Assembly (NCBI GenBank): GCA_930367205.1
Contig: CAKNEZ010000016.1
Location: 62,001-126,000 of the forward strand
From: Acanthosoma haemorrhoidale
Lineage: Eukaryota; Arthropoda; Insecta; Hemiptera; Acanthosomatidae
Reading direction: 5' to 3'
Length of the DNA stretch: 64,000 bases
The position numbers and the translations under genes were made by a program. Within the stretch, counting starts at the first letter, position 1, and each line of letters starts with the position of its first letter. Under the pieces are notes generated by a model. The model was not told where the DNA came from, did not search any database, and saw only the letters and a program-made list of their open reading frames with translations. This document shows positions 52,411-64,000 of this stretch, in pieces.

Positions 52411-55400
52411 TATCATGTGATGCGATCGTATGATTAAAGTTACAAGTGAATATAACATCAAATGATGTCGAATATGATAATGCACCGTTACATTAGCACA
52501 TATTGTATCACGTGATACGATCGTATGAAAAAAGTCACGAGTAAATATAACATCAAATGATGTCGAATATAATAATGCACCGTGACATGGGCACTTATTG
52601 TATCACGTGATACGATCGTATGATTAAAGTTACGAGTGTATACATTAATAAATGATGTCGAATATGATAGTGCACCAAATCATTAGCACTTATTGTATCA
52701 TGTGATGCGATCGTATGATCAAAGTTATAAGAGAAAATAACATCAAATGATCTCGATTATCATAGTGTACCGCATTATTAGCACATATTGTATCACGGGA
52801 TACGATCGTATGATTAAAGTTACGAGTGAATATAACATCAAATGATGTTGAATGTGATTGAATAATGTATCATTAGCACTCAAAGTTTCACGTGATACGA
52901 TCGTATGATTAAAGTTACGAGTGTATACACCATTAAATGATGTCGAATATGATAGTGCACCAAATCATTAGCACTTATTGTATCATGTGATGCGATCGTA
53001 TGATTAAATTTAAAAGTGAATATAACATCAAATGATGTCGATTATAATAGTGTACCGCATTATTAGCACACATTGTATCACGTGATACGATCGTATGATT
53101 AAAGTTCCGAGTAAATATAACATCAAATGATGTCGAATATAATAATGAACCGTGACATTGGCACTTATTGTTTCACGTGATACGATCTTATGATTAAAGT
53201 TACGAGTGTATACACTATCAAATGATGTCGAATATGATAGTGTGTCGTAGCATTGACACTCATTGTATCACGAGATACGATCACATGATTAAAGTTACGA
53301 GTAAATATAACATCAAATAATGTCAAATATGAAAGTGTACCGCATCATTAGCACACATTGTATCACGTGATACGATCGTATGATTAAAGTAACGAGTGAA
53401 TATAACATCAAATGATGTCGAATATGATAATGCACCGTGACATTAGCACTTATTGTATCATGTGATGCGATCGTATGATTAAAGTTACAAGTGAATATTA
53501 CATCAAATGATGTCGAATATGATAATGCACCGTGACATTGGCACATATTGTATCACGTGATACGATCGTATGAAAAAAGTCACGAGTAAATATAACATCA
53601 AATGATGTCGAATATAATAATGCACCGTGACATGGGCACTTATTGTATCACGTGATACGATCGTATGATTAAAGTTACGAGTGTATACATTAATAAATGA
53701 TGTCGAATATGATAGTGCACCAAATCATTAGCACTTATTGTATCATGTGATGCGATCGTATGATCAAAGTTACAAGAGAAAATAACATCAAATGATCTCG
53801 ATTATCATAGTGTACCGCATTATTAGCACATATTGTATCACGTGATACGATCGTATGATTAAAGTTACGAGTGAATATAACATCAAATGATGTTGAATGT
53901 GATTGAATAATGTATCATTAGCACTCAAAGTTTCACGTGATACGATCGTATGATTAAAGTTACGAGTAAATATAACATCAAATGATGTCGAATATGATAG
54001 TGCACCAAATCATTAGCACTTATTGTATCATGTGATGCGATCGTATGATCAAAGTTACAAGAGAATATAACATCAAATGATGTCGATTATCATAGTGTAC
54101 CGCATTATTAGCACATATTGTAACACGTGATACGATCGTATGATTAAAGTTACGAGTGAATATAACATCAAATGATGTCGAATATGATAATGCACCGTGA
54201 CATTGGCACTCATTGTATCACGTTATACGATCGTATGATTAAAGTCACGAGTGAATATAACATCAAATGATGTCGATTATGATAGTGTTCCGTATCATAA
54301 GCACTCATTGTATCACGTGATACGATCGTATGATGAAAGTTACGAGTGAATATAACATCAAATGATGTCGATTATGATAGTGTTCCGTATCATAAGCAAT
54401 CATTGTATCACGTGATGCGATCGTATGATTAAAGTTACAATTGAATATAACATCAAATGATGTCGAATATGATAATGCACCGTGACATTGGCTCTTATTG
54501 TTTCACGTGATACGATCTTATGATTAAAGTTACGAGTGTATACACTATTAAATGATGTCGAATATGATAGTGTGTCGTAGCATTGACACTCATTGTATCA
54601 CGAGATACGATCACATGATTAAAGTTACGAGTAAATATAACATCAAATAATGTCAAATATGATAGTGCACCAAATCATTAGCACACATTGTATCACGTGA
54701 TACGATCGTATGATTAAAGTAACGAGTGAATATAACATCAAATGATGTCGATTATAATGGTTTACTGCTTTATTAGCACACATTCTATCACGTGATACGA
54801 TCGTATGATTAAAGTTACGAGTGAATATAACATCAAATGATGTCGAATATGATAATGCACTGTGACATTGGCACTTATTGTATCACGTGATACGATCGTA
54901 TGATTAATGTTACGAGTGTATACACTATTAAATGATGTCGAATATGATAGTGCACCAAATCATTAGCACTTATTGTATCATGTGATGCAATCGTATGATT
55001 AAAGTTACAAGTGACTATAACATCAAATGATGTCGATTATAATAGTATACTGCATTATTAGCACACATTGTATCATGTGATGCGATCGTATGATTAAAGT
55101 AACGAGTAAATATAACATCAAATGATGTCGATTATAATAGTGTACTGCATTATTAGCACACATTGTATCATGTGATGCGATCGTATGATTAAAGTAACGA
55201 GTAAATATAACATCAAATGATGTCAAATATAATAATGCACCGTTACATGGGCACTTATTGTATCACGTGATACGATCGTATGATTAAAGTTACGAGTGTA
55301 TACACTAATAAATGATGTCGAATATGATAGTGCACCAAATCATTAGCACTTATTGTATCATGTGATGCGATCTTATGATCAAAGTTACAAGAGAATGTAA

Positions 55401-58400
55401 CATCAAAAGATGTCAATTTTGATAGTGTACCGCATCATTGGCACTCATTATATCACGTGATAGGATCGTATGATTAAAGTAACGAGTGAATATAACATCA
55501 AATGATGTCGAATATGATAATGCACTGTGACATTGGCACATATTGTATCACGTGATACGATCGTATGATTAAAGTCACGAGTAAATATAACATCAAATGA
55601 TGTCGAATATAATAATGCACCGTGACATGGGCACTTATTGTATCACGTGATACGATCGTATGATTAAAGTTACGAGTGTATACACTAATAAATGATGTCG
55701 AATATGATAGTGCACCAAATCATTAGCACTTATTGTATCATGTGATGCGATCGTATGATCAAAGTTACAAGAGAATATAACATCAAATGATGTCGATTAT
55801 CATAGTGTACCGAATTATTAGCACATATTGTATCACGTGATACGATCGTATGATCAAAGTTACGAGTGAATATAACATCAAATGATGTCGATTATGATAG
55901 TGTTCCGTATCATAAGCAATCATTGTATCACGTGATGCGATCGTATGATTAAAGTTACAATTGAATATAACATCAAATGATGTCGATTATAATGGTATAC
56001 CGCTTTATTAGCATACATTGTATCACGTGATACGATCGCATGATTAAAGTTACGAGTGAATATAACATCAAATGATGTCGAATATGATAATGCACCGTGA
56101 CATTGGCACTTATTGTTTCACGTGATACGATCTTATGATTAAAGTTACGAGTGTATACACCATTAAATGATGTCGAATATGATAGTGTGTCGTAGCATTT
56201 ACACTCATTGTATCACGCGATTCGATCACATGATTAAAGTTACGAGTGAATATAACATCAAATGATGTCGAATATGATAATGAACCGTGACATTGGCACT
56301 TATTGTATCACGTGATACGATCGTATGAATAAAGTTACAGGTGAATATAACATCAAATGATGTTGATTATGATAGTGTTCCGTATCATAAGCAATCATTG
56401 TATCACGTGATGCGATCGTATAATTAAAGTTACGAGTAAATATAACATCAAATAATGTCAAATATGAAAGTGTACCGCATCATTAGCACACATTGTATCA
56501 CGTGATACGATCGTATGATTAAAGTAACGAGTGAATATAACATCAAATGATGTCGATTATAATGGTTTACTGCTTTATTAGCACACATTCTATCACGTGA
56601 TACGATCGTATGATTAAAGTTACGAGTGAATATAACATCAAATGATGTCGAATATGATAATGCACTGTGACATTGGCACTTATTGTATCACGTGATACGA
56701 TCGGATGATTAAAGTTACGAGTGTATACACTATTAAATGATGTCGAATATGATAGTGCACCAAATCATTAGCACTTATTGTATCATGTGATGCAATCGTA
56801 TGATTAAAGTTACAAGTGACTATAACATCAAATGATGTCGATTATAATAGTGTACTGCATTATTAGCACACATTGTATTATGTGATGCGATCGTATGATT
56901 AAAGTAACGAGTGAATATAACATCAAATGATGTCGAATATGATAATGCACCGTGACATTGGCACATATTGTATCACGTGATACGATCGTATGATTAAAGT
57001 CACGAGTAAATATAACATCAAATGATGTCGAATATAATAATGCACCGTTACATGGGCACTTATTGTATCACGTGATACGATCGTATGATTAAAGTTACGA
57101 GTGTATACACTAATAAATGATGTCGAATATGATAGTGCACCAAATCATTAGCACTTATTGTATCATGTGATGCGATCGTATGATCAAAGTTACAAGAGAA
57201 TGTAACATCAAAAGATGTCAATTTTGATAGTGTACCGCATCATTGGCACTCATTATATCACGTGATAGGATCGTATGATTAAAGTAACGCGTGAATATAA
57301 CATCAAATGATGTCGAATATGATAATGCACCGTGACATTGGCACATATTGTATCACGTGATACGATCGTATGATTAAAGTCACGAGTAAATATAACATCA
57401 AATGATGTCGAATATAATAATGCACCGTGACATGGGCACTTATTGTATCACGTGATACGATCGTATGATTAAAGTTACGAGTGTATACACTAATAAATGA
57501 TGTCGAATATGATAGTGCACCAAATCATTAGCACTTATTGTATCATGTGATGCGATCGTATGATTAAAGTTACAAGTGACTATAACATCAAATGATGTCG
57601 ATTATAATAGTGTACTGCATTATTAGCACACATTGTATCACGTGATACGATCGTATGATTAAAGTTACGAGTGAATATAACATCAAATGATGTAGAATAT
57701 GATAATGCACTGTGACATTGGCACTTATTGTATCACGTGATACGATCGTATGATTAAAGTTACGAGTGTATACACTATTAAATGATGTCGAATATGATAG
57801 TGCACCAAATCATTAGCACTTATTGTATCATGTGATGCAATCGTATGATTAAAGTTACAAGTGACTATAACATCAAATGATGTCGATTATAATAGTGTAC
57901 TGCATTATTAGCACACATTGTATCATGTGATGCGATCGTATGATTAAAGTAACGAGTAAATATAACATCAAATGATGTCGAATATAATAATGCACCGTTA
58001 CATGGGCACTTATTGTATCACGTGATACGATCGTATGATTAAAGTTACGAGTGTATACACTAATAAATGATGTCGAATATGATAGTGCACCAAATCATTA
58101 GCACTTATTGTATCATGTGATGCGATCTTATGATCAAAGTTACAAGAGAATGTAACATCAAAAGATGTCAATTTTGATAGTGTACCGCATCATTGGCACT
58201 CATTATATCACGTGATAGGATCGTATGATTAAAGTAACGAGTGAATATAACATCAAATGATGTCGAATATGATAATGCACTGTGACATTGGCACATATTG
58301 TATCACGTGATACGATCGTATGATTAAAGTCACGAGTAAATATAACATCAAATGATGTCGAATATAATAATGCACCGTGACATGGGCACTTATTGTATCA

Positions 58401-61400
58401 CGTGATACGATCGTATGATTAAAGTTACGAGTGTATACACTAATAAATGATGTCGAATATGATAGTGCACCAAATCATTAGCACTTATTGTATCATGTGA
58501 TGCGATCGTATGATCAAAGTTACAAGAGAATATAACATCAAATGATGTCGATTATCATAGTGTACCGAATTATTAGCACATATTGTATCACGTGATACGA
58601 TCGTATGATCAAAGTTACGAGTGAATATAACATCAAATGATGTCGATTATGATAGTGTTCCGTATCATAAGCAATCATTGTATCACGTGATGCGATCGTA
58701 TGATTAAAGTTACAATTGAATATAACATCAAATGATGTCGATTATAATGGTATACCGCTTTATTAGCATACATTGTATCACGTGATACGATCGCATGATT
58801 AAAGTTACGAGTGAATATAACATCAAATGATGTCGAATATGATAATGCACCGTGACATTGGCACTTATTGTTTCACGTGATACGATCTTATGATTAAAGT
58901 TACGTGTGTATACACCATTAAATGATGTCGAATATGATAGTGTGTCGTAGCATTTACACTCATTGTATCACGCGATTCGATCACATGATTAAAGTTACGA
59001 GTGAATATAACATCAAATGATGTCGAATATGATAATGAACCGTGACATTGGCACTTATTGTATCACGTGATACGATCGTATGAATAAAGTTACAGGTGAA
59101 TATAACATCAAATGATGTTGATTATGATAGTGTTCCGTATCATAAGCAATCATTGTATCACGTGATGCGATCGTATAATTAAAGTTACGAGTAAATATAA
59201 CATCAAATAATGTCAAATATGAAAGTGTACCGCATCATTAGCACACATTGTATCACGTGATACGATCGTATGATTAAAGTAACGAGTGAATATAACATCA
59301 AATGATGTCGATTATAATGGTTTACTGCTTTATTAGCACACATTCTATCACGTGATACGATCGTATGATTAAAGTTAGGAGTGAATATAACATCAAATGA
59401 TGTCGAATATGATAATGCACTGTGACATTGGCACTTATTGTATCACGTGATACGATCGTATGATTAAAGTTACGAGTGTATACACTATTAAATGATGTCG
59501 AATATGATAGTGCACCAAATCATTAGCACTTATTGTATCATGTGATGCAATCGTATGATTAAAGTTACAAGTGACTATAACATCAAATGATGTCGATTAT
59601 AATAGTGTACTGCATTATTAGCACACATTGTATTATGTGATGCGATCGTATGATTAAAGTAACGAGTGAATATAACATCAAATGATGTCGAATATGATAA
59701 TGCACCGTGACATTGGCACATATTGTATCACGTGATACGATCGTATGATTAAAGTCACGAGTAAATATAACATCAAATGATGTCGAATATAATAATGCAC
59801 CGTTACATGGGCACTTATTGTATCACGTGATACGATCGTATGATTAAAGTTACGAGTGTATACACTAATAAATGATGTCGAATATGATAGTGCACCAAAT
59901 CATTAGCACTTATTGTATCATGTGATGCGATCGTATGATCAAAGTTACAAGAGAATGTAACATCAAAAGATGTCAATTTTGATAGTGTACCGCATCATTG
60001 GCACTCATTATATCACGTGATAGGATCGTATGATTAAAGTAACGCGTGAATATAACATCAAATGATGTCGAATATGATAATGCACCGTGACATTGGCACA
60101 TATTGTATCACGTGATACGATCGTATGATTAAAGTCACGAGTAAATATAACATCAAATGATGTCGAATATAATAATGCACCGTGACATGGGCACTTATTG
60201 TATCACGTGATACGATCGTATGATTAAAGTTACGAGTGTATACACTAATAAATGATGTCGAATATGATAGTGCACCAAATCATTAGCACTTATTGTATCA
60301 TGTGATGCGATCGTATGATTAAAGTCACGAGTGAATATAGCATCAAATGATGTCGAATATGATAACGAACCGTGACATTGGTACTTATTGTATCACGTGA
60401 TACGATCGTATGATCAAAGTTACAAGAGAATATAACATCAAATGATGTCGATTATCATAGTGTACCGCATTATTAGCACATATTGTATCACGTGATACGA
60501 TCGTATGATTAAAGTTACGAGTGAATATAACATCAAATGATGTCGAATATGATAATGCACCGTGACATTGGCACTCATTGTATCACGTGATACGATCGTA
60601 TGATTAAAGTCACGAGTGAATATAACATCAAATGATGTCGATTATGATAGTGTTCCGTATCATAAGCACTCATTGTATCACGTGATACGATCGTATGATG
60701 AAAGTTACGAGTGAATATAACATCAAATGATGTCGATTATGATAGTGTTCCGTATCATAAGCAATCATTGTATCACGTGATGCGATCGTATGATTAAAGT
60801 TACAATTGAATATAACATCAAATGATGTCGATTATAATAGTGTACTGCATTATTAGCACACATTGTATCATGTGATGCGATCGTATGATTAAAGTAACGA
60901 GTAAATATAACATCAAATGATGTCGAATATAATAATGCACCGTTACATGGGCACTTATTGTATCACGTGATACGATCGTATGATTAAAGTTACGAGTGTA
61001 TACACTAATAAATGATGTCAAATATGATAGTGCACCAAATCATTAGCACTTATTGTATCATGTGATGCGATCGTATGATCAAAGTTACAAGAGAATGTAA
61101 CATCAAAAGATGTCAATTTTGATAGTGTACCGCATCATTGGCACTCATTATATCACGTGATAGGATCGTATGATTAAAGTAACGAGTGAATATAACATCA
61201 AATGATGTCGAATATGATAATGCAGTGTGACATTGGCACATATTGTATCACGTGATACGATCGTATGATTAAAGTCACGAGTAAATATAACATCAAATGA
61301 TGTCGAATATAATAATGCACCGTGACATGGGCACTTATTGTATCACGTGATACGATCGTATGATTAAAGTTACGAGTGTATACACTAATAAATGATGTCG

Positions 61401-62288
61401 AATATGATAGTGCACCAAATCATTAGCACTTATTGTATCATGTGATGCGATCGTATGATCAAAGTTACAAGAGAATATAACATCAAATGATGTCGATTAT
61501 CATAGTACCGCATTATTAGCACATATTGTATCACGTGATACGATCGTATGATCAAAGTTACGAGTGAATATAACATCAAATGATGTCGATTATGATAGTG
61601 TTCCGTATCATAAGCAATCATTGTATCACGTGATGCGATCGTATGATTAAAGTTACAATTGAATATAACATCAAATGATGTCGATTATAATGGTATACCG
61701 CTTTATTAGCATACATTGTATCACGTGATACGATCGCATGATTAAAGTTACGAGTGAATATAACATCAAATGATGTCGAATATGATAATGCACCGTGACA
61801 TTGGCACTTATTGTTTCACGTGATACGATCTTATGATTAAAGTTACGAGTGTATACACCATTAAATGATGTCGAATATGATAGTGTGTCGTAGCATTTAC
61901 ACTCATTGTATCACGTGATTCGATCACATGATTAAAGTTACGAGTGAATATAACATCAAATAATGTCGAATATGATAATGAACCGTGACATTGGCACTTA
62001 TTGTATCACGTGATACGATCGTATGAATAAAGTTACAGGTGAATATAACATCAAATGATGTTGATTATGATAGTGTTCCGTATCATAAGCAATCATTGTA
62101 TCACGTGATGCGATCGTATAATTAAAGTTACGAGTAAATATAACATCAAATAATGTCAAATATGAAAGTGTACCGCATCATTAGCACACATTGTATCACG
62201 TGATACGATCGTATGATTAAAGTAACGAGTGAATATAACATCAAATGATGTCGATTATAATGGTTTACTGCTTTATTAGCACACATTC
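52411..62288. repeat. 9878-bp satellite segmental duplication, copy 2
   Basis: The left edge is visible as a hybrid monomer: acattctatca from one class joins tgtgatgcgatcg from another at 52411-52420, inside the core palindrome. The right edge is at 62288, where acattc is followed by the ordinary tatcacgtgatacg. The near-identity to copy 1 implies a recent event. Confidence 0.9.
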
Positions 62289-62381
62289 TATCACGTGATA
62301 CGATCGTATGATTAAAGTTACGAGTGAATATAACATCAAATGATGTCGAATATGATAATGCACTGTGACATTGGCACTTAT
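61339..62381. repeat. 11-monomer tandem duplication, copy 1
   Basis: 1043 bp (11 monomers minus 2 bp), directly followed by a second copy. The 2-bp-shortened monomer (catagtaccgc near 61502) serves as a marker. Confidence 0.85.
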
Positions 62382-63424
62382 TGTATCACGTGATACGATC
62401 GTATGATTAAAGTTACGAGTGTATACACTAATAAATGATGTCGAATATGATAGTGCACCAAATCATTAGCACTTATTGTATCATGTGATGCGATCGTATG
62501 ATCAAAGTTACAAGAGAATATAACATCAAATGATGTCGATTATCATAGTACCGCATTATTAGCACATATTGTATCACGTGATACGATCGTATGATCAAAG
62601 TTACGAGTGAATATAACATCAAATGATGTCGATTATGATAGTGTTCCGTATCATAAGCAATCATTGTATCACGTGATGCGATCGTATGATTAAAGTTACA
62701 ATTGAATATAACATCAAATGATGTCGATTATAATGGTATACCGCTTTATTAGCATACATTGTATCACGTGATACGATCGCATGATTAAAGTTACGAGTGA
62801 ATATAACATCAAATGATGTCGAATATGATAATGCACCGTGACATTGGCACTTATTGTTTCACGTGATACGATCTTATGATTAAAGTTACGAGTGTATACA
62901 CCATTAAATGATGTCGAATATGATAGTGTGTCGTAGCATTTACACTCATTGTATCACGTGATTCGATCACATGATTAAAGTTACGAGTGAATATAACATC
63001 AAATGATGTCGAATATGATAATGAACCGTGACATTGGCACTTATTGTATCACGTGATACGATCGTATGAATAAAGTTACAGGTGAATATAACATCAAATG
63101 ATGTTGATTATGATAGTGTTCCGTATCATAAGCAATCATTGTATCACGTGATGCGATCGTATAATTAAAGTTACGAGTAAATATAACATCAAATAATGTC
63201 AAATATGAAAGTGTACCGCATCATTAGCACACATTGTATCACGTGATACGATCGTATGATTAAAGTAACGAGTGAATATAACATCAAATGATGTCGATTA
63301 TAATGGTTTACTGCTTTATTAGCACACATTCTATCACGTGATACGATCGTATGATTAAAGTTACGAGTGAATATAACATCAAATGATGTCGAATATGATA
63401 ATGCACTGTGACATTGGCACTTAT
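62382..63424. repeat. 11-monomer tandem duplication, copy 2
   Basis: Repeats the previous 1043 bp, including the 2-bp-shortened monomer (near 62545). After 63424 the monomer order matches the stretch starting near 59447, so another block copy begins. Confidence 0.8.
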
Positions 63425-64000
63425 TGTATCACGTGATACGATCGTATGATTAAAGTTACGAGTGTATACACTATTAAATGATGTCGAATATGATAGTGCA
63501 CCAAATCATTAGCACTTATTGTATCATGTGATGCAATCGTATGATTAAAGTTACAAGTGACTATAACATCAAATGATGTCGATTATAATAGTGTACTGCA
63601 TTATTAGCACACATTGTATCATGTGATGCGATCGTATGATTAAAGTAACGAGTGAATATAACATCAAATGATGTCGAATATGATAATGCACCGTGACATT
63701 GGCACATATTGTATCACGTGATACGATCGTATGATTAAAGTCACGAGTAAATATAACATCAAATGATGTCGAATATAATAATGCACCGTTACATGGGCAC
63801 TTATTGTATCACGTGATACGATCGTATGATTAAAGTTACGAGTGTATACACTAATAAATGATGTCGAATATGATAGTGCACCAAATCATTAGCACTTATT
63901 GTATCATGTGATGCGATCGTATGATCAAAGTTACAAGAGAATGTAACATCAAAAGATGTCAATTTTGATAGTGTACCGCATCATTGGCACTCATTATATC

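Larger units (their letters stand above)
29216..64000. repeat. 95-bp satellite array (about 366 monomers)
   Basis: Begins near tttattagcacat, joined directly to LINE ORF2, and continues without any foreign insertion to the window edge. Period is 95 bp (for example tgtatca starts at 29231, 29326 and 29421). The core reads tgtatcacgtgatacgatcg, followed by tatgattaaagttacgagtg and a more variable half containing ataacatcaaatgatgtcga. Monomer variants recur in fixed orders, giving higher-order repeats. Short - strand open frames are by-products: 95 is not a multiple of 3, so the frame rotates each monomer. I saw no telomeric TTAGG run and no CENP-B-box-like motif. Confidence 0.97.

Noticed and set aside
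29188..62664. Many - strand frames of 63-77 codons (HHLMLYSLVTLIIRSYHVIQ-like)
   Set aside because: They are satellite translated through two monomers. A 95-bp period shifts frame each copy, so no lasting coding frame is possible.
29216..64000. CRISPR-like array (regular palindromic repeats)
   Set aside because: The whole 95-bp unit repeats, with no unique spacers, and the context is eukaryotic retroelements and U1 genes.
29216..64000. Telomeric or subtelomeric repeat block
   Set aside because: No TTAGG or TTAGGG runs were seen on either strand.

Overview
This is eukaryotic repeat DNA with no ordinary single-copy protein gene. The U1 snRNA sequence (arthropod-like, closest in my reading to fly U1), a Jockey-type LINE and a Ty3/gypsy-type LTR fragment all point to an arthropod. 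A crustacean or another non-model arthropod is plausible, but the sequence alone does not settle it.

Region 1 (1-24330, resuming at 25426-25585) is a head-to-tail array of a 2.34-2.38 kb unit. Each full unit carries one U1 snRNA gene on the + strand (ten complete genes, about 163 nt each). The rest is AT-rich spacer with simple repeats and two GC-rich islands of unknown function. Units 1-5 form one subtype (2379-2380 bp) and units 7-10 another (2341 bp). Unit 6 is a mosaic of the two with a 17-bp duplication at the switch point. Unit 11 is the array edge and is broken twice.

Region 2 (24331-25425, - strand) is a truncated LTR retrotransposon inside unit 11: the 3' half of an integrase, a polypurine tract and a 162-bp LTR. 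An 8-bp target-like repeat flanks it.

Region 3 (25586-29215, + strand) is a Jockey-like non-LTR retrotransposon with a 5' UTR, a zinc-knuckle ORF1 and an endonuclease/reverse transcriptase ORF2. Its 5' junction falls right after nucleotide +2 of the eleventh U1 gene, in the same orientation, so an intact U1 promoter sits directly upstream. ORF2 is cut off after the RT palm by the next region.

Region 4 (29216-64000) is an uninterrupted satellite of a 95-bp monomer (about 366 copies) rich in short perfect palindromes. It has nested higher-order structure: a 9878-bp block duplicated in tandem (42533-52410 and 52411-62288), an 11-monomer tandem duplication near the right end, and 28- and 29-monomer periodicities.

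The most interesting points are the LINE junction at the U1 start, the non-standard U1-70K loop shared by all ten U1 copies, the GC-rich structured island co-amplified with U1, and the palindrome-dense satellite whose large duplication breaks inside the palindromic core.
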